NCBI GenBank assembly: GCA_030762175.1 | Contig: CM060831.1 | Location: forward strand, 4,045,001 to 4,109,000 | Direction of reading: 5' to 3' | From: Metallyticus violacea | Lineage: Eukaryota; Arthropoda; Insecta; Mantodea; Metallyticidae | Length of the DNA: 64,000 nt | In this document: positions 36,261 through 48,059 of the stretch, in pieces | Numbering within the stretch: the stretch's first letter is position 1 | How the letters are laid out: every line of letters starts with the position of its first letter | Program-made: the position numbers and the translations under genes | Notes under the pieces: generated by a model | The model's input: the letters and a program-made list of their open reading frames with translations, nothing else | The model's database searches: none | What the model was told of the DNA's origin: nothing

Positions 36261-38760
36261 TTCACTGTAATCGTTTGTTAGTAATATTAAGAGCTCTAAT
36301 ATTGGAATTAGTATTATGAATTAATTTATTAAGTAGTTGAAAGGTATTTATGGGGTCAATTGGTTAGCTGTTGCACTATACCTTAGAATTTATTTTTCCA
36401 GTAATGAGTATGCTTGTTCCCTGATGCTCAGTGCTGGCGATACACAGTGGCAGCTTCAGGGGTCCAGTAAACAACATCTGCAATGGATGCACATTAATTT
36501 AGCAGGAAAGGGTATACATGTAGTTGTAATTCAAGTGCAGTCATTGAAAGCCAGTTCAACTAGATATAGTTGTACTTCTTGTTTTGTCAGAGTACAGAAA
36601 TAAAGAGAATTGATGGTGGTTGACATGCATCTAAGGTTTGTAACAACGGTTTTAGTTGGAGGTAACTTTGTGATATAAGTCAAATGCTCAATTCTTGATG
36701 AATTATTTCAGTGTATGAATATACGGTTGTGTGGAAACTATTAAACGTTTTATTTTAAGTCATAATGTAGCTGACAAAATTTTGGAACAAGCTCAATTTG
36801 ACGACATGGTTTATTCATTAGGAGAAAAGAAAAATATAAATAAATACTTCAATACCGTATATTGTTCTGTATTTTCATATGCTAATAAATGCTATTACCG
36901 TTATATATTTTTCCAATTATTTTTTTCTTTCTCTCTTCAGAACTCTTAAAAACATGAAGTTTCACTGTAATCATTTGTAAATAATATTAAGAGCTCTAAT
37001 ATTGGAAATAGTATTATGAGTTAATTTATATAGTAATTGAAAGGTATTTACAGGTGTGAAATGGTTAGCTGTTCCACTATACCTTAGAATTTATTTTTCC
37101 AGCCATGAGTATGCTTGTTCCCTGATGTTCAGTGCTGGCGATACTCAGTGGCAGCTTCAGGGGTCCAGTAAACAACATCTGCAATGGATGCACATTAATT
37201 TAGCAGGAGAATGTATACATGTAGTGTAATTCAAGTGCAGTCATTGTCAGCCAGTCCATCTAGATATAGTTGTACTTCTTGTTTTGTCAGAGTACAGAAA
37301 TAAAGACAATTGATAGTGGTTGATGTGCATCTAAGGTTTGTAACAATGGTTTTAGTTGATGGTAACTTTGTGATATAAGTCAAATGCTCAGTGTATGAAT
37401 ATAAGGTTTTTTGGAAACTATTAAATGTTTAATTTTAAGTCATAATATAACTGACAAAATTTTAGCTCAATTTTACGACATGGTTTATTCATTAGGAGAA
37501 AAGAAAAATATAAATAAATACTTCAATACTGTACATTGTTTTGTATTTGCATATGTTAATAAATGCTATTTCCGTTATATATTTTTCCAATTTTTTTTTT
37601 TCTCTCTTCAGAACTCTTAAAAACATGAAGTTTTTAAGAATAATCGTTTACGAATAATAATAAGAGCTCTAATATTGGAATTAGTATTATGAGTTAATTT
37701 ATATAGTAATTGAAAGGTATTTACAGGGGTGAAATGGTTAGCTGTTGCACTATACCTTAGAATTTATTTTTCCAGCTATGAGTATGCTTGTTGCCTGATG
37801 CTCAGTGCTGGCAATACACAGTGGCAGCTTCAGGGGTCCAGTAAACAACATCTGCAATGGATGCACATTAATTTAGCAGGAGAATGTATACATGTAGTTG
37901 TAATTCAAGTGCAGTCATTGTCAGCCAGTCCATCTAGATATAGTTGTAATTCTTGTTTTGTCAGAGTACAAAAATAAAGACAATTGATAGTAGTTGACAT
38001 GCATCTAAGGTTTGTAACAATGGTTTTAGTTGGAGGTAACTTTGTGATACAAGTCAAATGCTCAATTCTTGATGAATTATTTCATCGTATGAATAAAAGG
38101 TTGTTTGGAAACTATTAAATGTTTCATTTTAAGTCATAATGTAGCTGACAAAATTTTGGAACAACTAGCTCAATTTGACAACATGGCTTATTTGTTAGGA
38201 GAAAAGAAAAATATAAATAAATAATTCAATACCGTATATTGTTCTGTATTTTCATATGCTAATAAATGCTATTTCCGTTATATATTTTTCCAATTGTGAT
38301 TTTTTCTCTCTTCAGAACTCTTAAAAACAAGTAATAATAAGAGCTCTAATATTGGAATTAGTATTATGAGTTAATTTATATAGTAATTGAAAGGTATTTA
38401 CAGGGGTGAAATGGTTAGCTGTTGCACTATACCTTAGAATTTATTTTTCCAACCACGAGTATGCTTGTTCCCTGATGCTCAGTGCTGGCGATACCCAGTG
38501 GCAGCTTCAGGGGTCCACATCTGCAATGGATGCACATTAATTTAGCAGGAGAATGTAAACATGTAGTGTAATTCAAGTGCAGTCATTGTCGGCCAGTCCA
38601 TCTAGATATAGTTGTAATTCTTGTTTTGTCAGAGTACAGAAATAGAAATAATTGATGGTGGTTGACGATAATCTAAGGTTTGTAACAACGGTTTTAGTTG
38701 GAGGTAACTTTGTGATGTAAGTCAAATGCTCATTTCTTGATGAATTATTCCAGTGTATGA

Positions 38761-39459
38761 ATATAAGTTTGTCATGCTGTTGCTTGTTCAGTGATAGTTT
38801 ACAAACTTTGGCAATTATTTACAGCATGTTATTTTACATGCTCTTAACATGCATAATTATAAGCTAAAGCAACATATGTTAGCATTTTGCATAGAATGAG
38901 GGTCATGTTTGGCTTATTTAGGAGTTTAGCTTGCCCAATTGAGCATGTGCAAGATGTGAGCCCTTGATCCACGATGAATCCTAATTATGTCAGCAGATGT
39001 AATAGGAAATTTTTAATGCTAAAGAGCTCAGGAGATTGGAGTGAACAGGTTATGTGGCTGTGTTTAATGTTTCATCATTATGCTAGCATGACACTTGCAG
39101 GCTTTAATTTGTGTGACTCAGTACTCCATGCATGGAGTACATCTTGCAAGTTTTTTTGTTTTATTCAGATGTGTCGTTTGCCCAATTGCATTACTGCAGT
39201 ATATCTGCAGACATGACAGTGGTTGAGATGTTATTGACATACAATTATCATTAAGAATTCTTGCTATTATTGGATTTTGTTTAGATATCACAGTGTTAAC
39301 TACAAACTGCTCTGAGAGGGAGTTTATTGTGGTGCTGGTGGTGGGGAACGTCTGCAAGTACTGCCTGTCAGTGTCAGTCAACATCTCAATAATAGGAGAA
39401 TGCTCAGGAAGAAGAACAAGTTTTTATTCATTTAGGTTCTGTTCTGGTCACAATAGGGT
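38761..39459. other. No recognised feature
   Basis: Spacer between the Tigger array and the LINE. Short open frames are without known motifs. Confidence 0.4.
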
Positions 39460-42380
39460 GAGGAAGAAAGAGGGAAAATTGTGGAACTGTGAAGGAATAC
39501 TTAGAGGGATGAATTAGGGTTGTTTCAAGGAAATCTGGATTAAGGTCCATGTGCTAGCTAGATAGCAATGAATGCATTAAGGTTCAGGGGTACGATTTCA
39601 TTGACAAGCACGGTTTAAGGAAGAATATTAAAGGTCAAGTTTCTGGCAGTTTAGGTTTGCCACTGAGGAGTATTCTTGCAAGCAAAGCGAAGGAAAGGCA
39701 GTCAAAAATTAGTGAGTGTATGTGGGTGTTAATGAGAGAGTGACTCTAATGCATTGGTATATTGTACAATCGGCCCTTAAATTCCAAATTTCACAACCCG
39801 GATCCCTTTCGACAATTAGAAATGGAATTATTAAAGATAAAAACAGAATTCCCTTTAATGGAGTTTATGTTAATAGGAGATTTGAACGCAACAATGGGAG
39901 AGTTGTAGATTAGGGAGTTAAATGTGTGCAAAGAGATGAATCTAGCAAAATATGGAATAGGCATAGTGACAGAGTTTGAATGAAGAGGGGCAAAAACTAA
40001 TTAGGTTTTGTGAGAACAATGGCTTTGTAATGCTGAATGGTCGCTGGGGAGAAGATGAAACTGGTAATTACATTTACAAGTGCATAGGGACAGAGTGTTG
40101 TGTAGTGATAGTATTCTTTCAGGAATTCAAGGTAACGAACAAGATTGGGACAAGTTCCCATTTTCCATTAATAGTGACATGGTGCAGTGAAGAGTGCTTT
40201 GAGAGTAGAAGAGAGGATGCTTATGGATCTGGCACTAAGATAATTAGCTATAAGTGGGCTCCTGGAAGGCCTGATGGGTTTATGAGATGCTGGATTCAGC
40301 AATGGCTAGGGTGTGTGTGCAAGGAATTAATTGAATCATTTGCCTAAATATAAGTAATGATGCTGTAGAACTGTGTCAGTTTATGCTTAAATGGGCTGGA
40401 AGTGATATGATTATAAGCAAAAGAGGGAAAAATAATGTTTATGATAACTGATTTGATGAGGAATGATATGGGAGGCAGTTACAGGATGGAAAGAGAGAAA
40501 TGATGAAATGGGTAGGGGCATTATGATCCAATTGCATTAGAGATATAGGCAGCTACTCGATCACAAGAAGCAAGAGTGGGGGGATAGCTAGGGCTGCAGA
40601 AATTGAGCAAAAGCTACATTCGGAAAGAGGACAGCATGCTTGGCAGATTATTAACCAATATGTGAAAGAGGGAAGAAATAATGTAGATATAAATCCAAAT
40701 AAATGGATTACACATTTCCAGAATTAGTTTGTTGTAGAAACTAAGGGATGGGGTAGTCAGGATTTGGAGGTTTTTATTACTTATGTGGAGGAGCTGGATA
40801 AACCATTTTATGGTTTACCTACAGAGTATTTTAACATTTGATGTGAAAATCCTGATAGTCTAAACATGCATAACAATGTAATTAAGGAGAAGAAGAAGGT
40901 GCCAGAAATTTAGGATACAAATGTTAAGGGGATGAAAGAAACCCAAACAATTATAGAGGAATTGCATTGTTATCCAATTTTGGAAAAATTTTTATGGGAA
41001 CATTGGTGGAGAGAATTCAAAATTGGGCAGAAGAATGCCAAAGGATATCCCCCTACCAAACTGGGTTCAGGAAAGCAAAGAGAATGGTGGATAACATATG
41101 CATAATTAAAATGATGATATATAAATATTTAACAAAGAAAAAAGGTAGACTGTATGCTGTATTTATTGATTTAGAAAAAACATATGATAGGGTGCATAGA
41201 AAAGTTCTAGGTGCAAATTAAGTAAGAAGGGTCAAAGTGGGAATATGATCCGTACATTATATGAGTTATATTATCAAAACAGATTTTGTGTCAAGTGTGG
41301 CTTAGGGGAAGTTACTAATGCTGTGGGACAAGAGAGAGGGCTTCGGCAAGGCTGTAAATTAAGTCCCATACTGTGTATTTGTTTATTGATCATATTTTGG
41401 GTAGTTTGAAGCAGGTTTGTACTCACATGCCTACAATTAATAATGTAGATATTCCTGGGTTACTTTAAACATGAATTGGTGGTACATTCAATATCAGTAA
41501 TTGGCTTAAAGTTAGTTATAGTAGGTGAGATCGACAGATTGAAGGTGAATCGGAATAAAACTAAAATCATGGTTTTTAAGAAGGGAAATAAACTGCTTAA
41601 GAATGAGAAATGGTTCATTGCGGATAAAGAAATTCGGGTAGTTGGTGAATTCTCATATCTGGGCATAAAGTTGAGTATGATGGAGGGTGGAAAAAATAGA
41701 AAAGAACAAACTGGCAAAGGGAAAAATGGCCATGACAGCTATAAGAAAATGTTTATATAGCATGCCAGTAATAAATATCAAATAGTTTGACAGGCTTTAT
41801 TCTGCCTTGGTTGAATCACGATGGATTTATGGAGGAGAAATTTGGGGTATAGAGAGGGATGGTGTAATATGGATTTAATACTAAGAATTTTCTGTAAATT
41901 AATTTTACGAGTTCCCAATAATAATGCAAATGCAGGAGCATTGATAGGGTTGTAAGTGCTAGAAAGTTAATGGAGAAAGTTTGGAAATATTTATTTAGGG
42001 TTCAAGAGCTATTGGGACACTGACAATGTGAAAACATGCCTGAAATAGAGAAAAAAATGTTGACATACTAATACTTGGTTGAACAAAATTAGAGAACAGT
42101 TATTTATAAATGGAGATTTGTGTGTTAAAACTGAATATTTTAGAAGAGGTTGTTAGAGGGAAGTGAGATCAAGAATGGAAGATATGCATAGACAAGTTTT
42201 ATTTGCCCAGATTAGGGGGGAAAGCTCACTAGCATATTATAAGCAATTAAAAGATGATCCAGAAAAGAACATGTATATGTTAATTTTTCTTAGCACTTTA
42301 TAAATTTCAAATTTCGTTATAGTAGATGTTTGAGAAATAAAGAATTAGCATTTTGTAGAGACTGTAGATAGCTGATGGTA
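39460..42380 (+). pseudogene. APE-type LINE (endonuclease plus reverse transcriptase), degraded
   Basis: Start of the apurinic-endonuclease-like domain near 39480 (LWNCEGILRGMN), then FMLIGDLNATMGE (39865; the GDFNA motif), LIRFCENNGFVMLNGRWGED (39995), SSHFPLIVTW (40155; the SDH-PL motif with S for D). The reverse transcriptase follows: NYRGIALLSNFGKIFMGTLV (40950), QTGFRKAKRMVDNI (41060), YAVFIDLEKTYDRVHRKVL (41155; motif A with FID), FSYLGIKLS (41650). The C-terminal region to about 42350 matches the LINE at 50870-53335 in style only. Many stops; dead. Exact clade not assigned. Confidence 0.85.
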
Positions 42381-43610
42381 TAGGTACGGCTATTGAAATA
42401 TTTATTTTAGTCCCCTGGGTTGGGTTGGAGCTAGTTCCATAGTCCCAGTAGGATGCTGCTGATGAACCAGAGACCAAGTTCTGATGTAATCATGGTGGAA
42501 ATTTTGTACTTTACTTAATTATTTACAATTTAGTTAAAGGATTAGTATAAAAGCATTATTGTGTTAAAATTTCTGTAACTGGAATCATCATTCTTTATAT
42601 AATGTTATTAATTTGAACATGATGTCTGGAAATTTAGTGCCAAACCTGGTTGAAGGCACATTTAATATTAAGCAGAATCATTCATGTATATTGAATCCAT
42701 AAGTGCTGTGTTCTACTGCACAATGAAACTGGAGAGTTATGGATTACTGGGTTCATAAGCCAAACCGTTTCTGTATGACTAAGCTTGATGATAAGATGAT
42801 TAATGCATTTCAATATAATTTTTTTCTCATTTTTTTTTAAAGGAAATAACAACCCTAATTAGACTATAACTATATGGACTGCTATATCCTTTACTCTCTT
42901 TGGGCAAATGTACAGAATATTTGCAATGAAAATAAGGGGCAGGAATAAGAAACAGAGGAAGGAGAAGAAGAGGAAGAGGAATGTGAGGGCAGGCATGTTA
43001 CAGAAGGAGAGGAAGAAGTCTTCAGTCTACTTCATGTCATGTCACATCATCTTAAACATCTTTGTCAATAGGTCTATCGGTGACATTAACTTTAGGTTAC
43101 AAAAGTCAGAATAAACTGTACACTAATAGTAATAATGTAAGAACGCTTTAGGCATTGGTAATGGGTCCAGTTTACTCTTAATGCAACTAACTTTGTTAAA
43201 GCTGAAGCTTAAAAATAACTATCTAACCCTTAACCTAAGACAGAAAAGAGGAAGGAAGTAGAAGTATGAAAGAGGCAGACAGTAGGCGCCAAGAGACACG
43301 AGCAGCAGAGGGCCAACACCAGAGGTGAGCCATTAACCAGTCCAAGGACGGTAGCTACGACCTTGCTGCTCTACCTATCTGTACTGCAGGTCCCAAACAC
43401 TAATTGTGCTGATGCTTAGCAAGTATTCAGCAGGAGTCAGTCCTGTACCTGGAGGCAGAAGTGCTTCTTTGGTTCTATCGGTCCTTGGTTGCCTTCAGCG
43501 CTGAGACTTCTCTCTCCTCTCATCCGCACATCGATATTCTCCTAAGAAGGTTAATCCATGTAGTTGCCTACAAACATAATTGAATGTAATATGAGTAACT
43601 ACGTTTTCAT
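42381..43610. other. No recognised feature
   Basis: Includes a Lys/Arg-rich low-complexity frame at 42908-43114 and a moderately GC-richer stretch at 43250-43550. No family was recognised. Confidence 0.35.
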
Positions 43611-43650
43611 GCTGATGATCTGAGATGTTAAAGAGCATCCATAAATAAAC
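43611..43650 (+). mobile_element. SINE 3' tail fragment
   Basis: GCTGATGATCTGAGATGTTA and GCATCCATAAATAAA match the tail of the SINE at 44161-44454. The head is missing, so it is a 5'-truncated copy. Confidence 0.7.
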
Positions 43651-43924
43651 CAAACTGTTTGTTTTCATTACTGCTTTCAGCAATTATGCAGTGCTTTTTG
43701 TTTCCTTTCTTTGTTTTAAAGCTAACTTCTCATACCAACGCTTTTAAGCATCTCAAGTTCTGGTATTCACCTTCACAAACTGAAAAAACAAATCCAAAAA
43801 AATTTTACCAACCAGGAATTCAAAGGAAGCAAGGCAAAAGAAGCTATTTAATGGCTGAGTCACTTAATCATCTAAATAATATTTCCTCTATGTATGAAGG
43901 AACTGATATATCCTGAAAGAATGC
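43651..43924. other. Short open frame of unknown nature
   Basis: An 85-residue open frame (43659-43916) follows a polypyrimidine-plus-AG string (CTGCTTTCAG at 43671-43680). It has no motif I recognise and no linked exon was found. Recorded only as an unassigned stretch. Confidence 0.2.
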
Positions 43925-44125
43925 ATTAAACATGTTCACACTAACTCCACTTACACAAACTGGAGCAATCGTTCTCATCATCAGCTTTAATTATCAGAGA
44001 CTGCCACATAAGCATTGAGATCTAGCACCAAATCCAGCAACTGATTAACAGTTCATGATGGGAGTAATTGCCCCCAAAATATGTCTTTGTGCTGTGTAAA
44101 TGGAGTTAGTGTGAACATGTTTAAT
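43925..44125. mobile_element. MITE-like element with 32-bp inverted ends
   Basis: ATTAAACATGTTCACACTAA at 43925 and its reverse complement ending at 44125 form inverted ends of about 32 bases with one mismatch (TCCACTTACACA against TGTGTAAATGGA). The interior is about 135 bases and non-coding. No clear target-site duplication was seen, so the superfamily is unknown. Confidence 0.75.
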
Positions 44126-44160
44126 ATATACTTGTAGGATATATTACCACTCCATTATCT

Positions 44161-44454
44161 CTGTCCTGGTGGTGTAGTGGTAACCATACCTGACTTCTAA
44201 ACCCAAGGTCGCGGGTTCGAACCTGGCCAGGATCGATGAATGTTTTTGGGCGTAAAAATCCCAAGTATGGCTTCCTTTGGAAGGGAAGTAAAGCCATGGG
44301 TCCCGTGTTGTACATTTACACCACGAAAAAGAACCTCCAGCCTGAAAGAAGAGGCCTCTGAGAAAAATTTGTCGGCCAATTCACGCCCTGAATTGAAAGG
44401 GACGCTGATGACTGAGATGTTAAAAAGCATCCATAAATAAATCAATTAAAAAAA
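44161..44454 (+). mobile_element. tRNA-Arg-derived SINE with 12-bp target-site duplication
   Basis: The head resembles a tRNA: TGGTGTAGTGGTAACC (A-box region), GACTTCTAAACC (anticodon loop with TCT, as in tRNA-Arg) and GGGTTCGAACC (B box). The 3' body ends GCATCCATAAATAAATCAAT followed by an A run. Flanking copies of ACTCCATTATCT at 44149-44160 and 44455-44466 are identical. Transcription would depend on RNA polymerase III through the internal boxes, and mobility on a partner LINE. The other copies are at 49780-50077 (minus), 63971-64000 (minus, cut by the window) and 43611-43650. Confidence 0.93.
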
Positions 44455-44466
44455 ACTCCATTATCT

Positions 44467-46351
44467 ACAGCAGCCACAGCACAGTTAATTAAGGAACTGA
44501 TATGTTTTTGGTTTTTCCTATTTCATCTTTCAACTAACAAAACTTTATTACATATATCTTTAATTTCATAATTAGCCTGATTATTTAATATTTCTTGCAG
44601 GCCTGAAGTGAACATGCTGTAGAAAATGAAGCTTTTATAGGAACACTATTTTTATTTCATGACAAATTGAAACAGCAATGGTCTCCAAGTGACAAAGAAA
44701 GCTTTCAAAAGCAATATTGTTTCTCTAGGAAAATGCTAATCCTTATAAGGGTACCCATTTCACAGAATATTGGCAAATCTTCACTAAAAGTTCTAAAACA
44801 AAGCCTGCTCATCTGGTTTAGCCCCTTCAGACACTCTTCTACTCTAATCTCGAGAAATATCTCAAGAAACCCCAAATTTCAAGCTATGAAAATGCTGCAG
44901 TTTAATGAAAAGACTTTTTCTTCAGCAGTTAAAGAAATTGGAACAAAAAAAGTCACAAACTTACGCAGCTCAAGGAGCAATAGATAAGAGTAAATACATT
45001 TTTTTGCTGTCCCATACATTATTGTTTTTTTTACAAAGCCTTAGCCTCTTTTCTTATATGTAATTTCTGATTTAATGTCAGGTTTGAAACAGATTACATT
45101 CTAGCTGGTTAAACAAGTTACCTCATTCTGTCCTCTCAAGTGAACATGTAAATCCTTCAGTCTCTTTCAGAAAGCTCACACCCAGGACCATGTAGATTCT
45201 TGGCATGATGCCATCTCTGCCTCCATCTCCTAAAACAAATCCAATATACATTTTTATCATCAAGGAAAAGAAACTCCATCAAACTCTATTACTACTCTTT
45301 AGACTAAGGTGTCATGAAATACCAGAGAATAATTATGGACAGCAAAGATAGCATGTCATTTTCACACTCGGGAAACTAGTGTTAAACTAATAAATACATT
45401 AACCAAATTAGGCCATTAAATCAAAACACCACATATAAAGTAGTGATCCTTACATTTCTGTTGTATGGAGCACTATATGTATAGGTGCTATGAAAAACAT
45501 TATAACAGCTTTGGTAGATCTCTGCTAGGAATATTTCTTATTGCTTTCTCTTCTGATTCTTCCCATTCATTAAAAATTAAGTTCCCATATCAAGTCTTCA
45601 GGATAGAGCTACTGAGCAGACAGCACAACAAGGGCATACAGTCCCTCCCATATCTATTTCATTTTCTTAATGTAGAAATGTTCTTTAAGGTGTCACTTTG
45701 CATATTGGAATCTTAATGAAAAATGCTCAACACCTTAATGAAAATGTCTGTAGTACTATATTTCAATTCTATAAAAGCATATCAAGATCCATCAGTTGCA
45801 TTTGTAGCTTTAGAGCTGGAATTCTCAGCTTAGTAGCAGCTCTTAAAATTACAAAGAGGTGCAATCGAACTTGAGGAGAAATATGAAATTCTTTTCTCTT
45901 CTTGGTCCTCCTCCGAGTTATGGACTTGGTTTCAGGAACAAAAGTTTATCACACAATGTGGATAAATGTGTAAGAACAAAGGTTGGAGAAATGGTCACAT
46001 GATATGACATAAGAGGAAAATTTTAATCTATTCAAAACAAAACAAAATAAATCCACCTTTCATATACACTGAGGGTTTCAAAGAAAAGAAAAAAACCTAG
46101 ATAGAAATACTCATTGTTGGAAACAAAACAAAAAACCAACCTGGGTTTGGAGTGTGCATCATTATATTTATCCTAAACACACATCAATTAAAATGCAGAT
46201 GCTAAAATAACCAACCACTGTTTCTAACTAATTTTCATAACTGCAGCCTCATTGTAAACTTAATAGATGTTAGAAACAGCAAGGTGATTGATTGTACACA
46301 TAAAGAAGCTGGTATTAGGTAACACTATACTTTACTAATTTATTAATTTAT
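44467..46351. other. No recognised gene
   Basis: Open frames at 44667-44987 and 45465-45716 have no known motif. A stray TATACACTGAGGG at 46063-46075 resembles the terminal repeat of the transposon at 46703-47492. Confidence 0.35.
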
Positions 46352-47720
46352 CTGAACATGTTTCAAAATCATTCGCTCTCATCTTCAGCTGGGGACCAAC
46401 TAACGCTGGCAGGTGATAATGTGATCTCTGGTGGTTTCAATATATACTGCAATAAGAAATTCATTGGCAGGATGTCAAAATGCGTAACACAAGTTTATTC
46501 TTTAAAATGAAAATCTTTTCCCACATTGCTAATTTCCTGGGATTATTGGTAGCTTTCAACAGTTTGGTTTCTTTTGTGATGTCATGACTGTAATTCTAAA
46601 TATGTTCTGCAACTGCCAATTTATCCACCTGGTTATATCTTACATTTCTAAAGTGTTCTTTCATCCTTGTCTCCAAATTTCTTATTGGTTTGCCTTTATA
46701 TACACTGAGGGTGCCAAAAAATGTATACACACTTTCACAATAGATATCTACTGAGTATATTTCAAAGCTAGACCAAAAAATAACAGTAATGTGTAGTATG
46801 ATGTTCTGTAAACAGATGTGACTCACATACATTATGATAGCATTGCTATGTGACAGGTAAATCAACAATGAATAAATGAAGCCAAGATTATTGTATCATG
46901 TTCTATAAACAGATGCGACTCTCATTATGTTATGCAACAAAATGGAGCCAAGATTATCGTTTGAACAGGAAGTGGTAATGGAAAACTGAAAATATTGTAG
47001 AAGTTCGATGGCAATGGAAACATTTGTACAGAACCGCCAATGTGAGTAACAATTGCACGCATTTGAGACAAATTTGAGACTCATGGTACCATATGCAACA
47101 GGATGGTGTAACACCACATTACCACCTAGATGTATGTGCATACCTTCATGACACTCTTCCAAGGCACTGAATAGGACAAAGAGGTCTGATTTGAGTTTCT
47201 ATCTCGTTCTCCAGATCTAACTCCATTGGATTAACTCTTAAGGATGTTGTATACTGTAGAAAACCAGCTACATTGGCAGCATTTCTGGAAGAAATTGAAA
47301 CGACATGTGCTGCAATCACTGAGGACACTTTTGCAAATGTTGCCCAATCAGTAGTTCAACGTATTCAGAAGTGTATCAACGCCGATGGTGGGCATTTTGA
47401 GCAACAATTGATTAGTGCTCATCACTTTCTGTTTTGTGAATCCAGTTTTTGTTCTTTTCTTGAAATGTATATAAATTTTGGCACCCTCTGTGTACACATA
47501 TACATACATATGTATCTGATCACAATCCAAACTATCTTTACATACCTGCCATTTGTTGGATAGAATAACTTCTTATATATTTCTGTTAAAAAGGCTCTCC
47601 ATGTTCATTTAATTTTGTGATGCCAACACGATATAATTTTTTCTTAAAAATTTCCACAATAATTTAATCAAGTAGTGAATTATAATGTCACCTAATGCAA
47701 TCTTTATGTGCATAATCAAT
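46352..47720 (-). pseudogene. Penelope-like element GIY-YIG region, interrupted by a transposon
   Basis: On minus: a decayed linker (LIKLLWKFLRKNYIVLASQN, about 47680-47620), a broken GIY block (NGRYVKIVW near 47540), then the transposon 46703-47492, then KGKPIRNLETRMKEHFRNVR (46695-46640), DKLAVAEHI, NNPRKLAMWEKIFI to about 46510. This follows the PLE order IYIGKTKRN, -IRL-EH-RN, EKSAVA-H, P-ELD-WEKIFI. A hammerhead-like string (CTGAAGA at 46382-46388, GAAAC at 46360-46364, both on minus) marks the element end; its stem II is weak. Confidence 0.85.
46703..47492 (+). mobile_element. Internally deleted Tc1/mariner-superfamily transposon with TA duplication
   Basis: Terminal repeats CACTGAGGGTGCCAAAA (46703) and its inverse, with one mismatch, ending at 47492, are flanked by TA (46701-46702, 47493-47494). 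The interior retains an N-terminal piece (ENIVEVRWQWKHLYRTANV, 46990), then directly the catalytic part: WYHMQQDGVTPHYHLDVCAY (47083), RSPDLTPLD (47210), LKDVVYCRKPATLAAFLEEI, and KCINADGGHFEQQLI (47412). The MQQDGAPPHY and SPDLTPLDFFLWG blocks and the long spacing between the last two acidic residues fit a DD41D-like group; this assignment is tentative. Stops and the internal deletion make it non-autonomous. Confidence 0.9.
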
Positions 47721-48059
47721 CAACTTTACTGTTTATAACTTCAATTAAATTTACAATTTCATATGAGCATACAAGTCATTTATAAGTACTACAAGTTTAA
47801 ATAAATGGACAACACATGGATACAGCAGATAAACAAGATGACCATAAATGAGGTAGGATCCAACTTTTTTACCTTTAACGAACATCTCCTTGACAAAAAA
47901 GGTTCCTTAGGCTACAAGGAAAAAGAACAAATGTTGCAGCAGACATACAATTCCTGATACAGTGTGTCTAGAACAAAACTGCTTCATTCTTTTTATAAAA
48001 GGTCGTTGAATACAATGATAATAGCGCCACTCAGAAATTAATCAAAAGGAAGGTTATAA
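47721..48059. other. Junction between two head-to-head PLE fragments
   Basis: Left of it a PLE reads on minus, right of it one reads on plus. No motif was recognised within it. Confidence 0.4.

Larger units (their letters stand above)
35755..38760 (+). repeat. Tandem array of about 680-bp units from a Tigger 3' end
   Basis: GTTAGCTGTT recurs near 36363, 37061, 37737 and 38416 (spacing about 700, 680, 680). Each unit contains the transposase tail (FILSHNVADKIL, then MVYSLGEKKNINKYFNTV, like the final ITDYF of Tigger proteins), a 3' segment with AGCAGGAGAATGTATACATG, and AGTGCAGTCATTG. Units differ by small indels and substitutions. The first unit is interrupted by the hairpin at 35952-36260. 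The second open frame of each unit (for example 36337-36603) has no motif I recognise. Confidence 0.9.

Noticed and set aside
40967..41760. Intact LINE reverse transcriptase
   Set aside because: Stops and shifts separate the palm motifs, and motif C could not be found as an intact block.
44161..44235. Functional tRNA-Arg gene
   Set aside because: The T stem is imperfect and the sequence continues into a SINE body with target-site duplications.
44667..44987. 106-residue open frame preceded by a TTTCTTGCAG acceptor-like string as a host exon
   Set aside because: No recognisable domain, no linked exon and low-complexity composition; left as unassigned.
46063..46075. TATACACTGAGGG as a second transposon end
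   Set aside because: Only a single short match and no matching partner end within reach.
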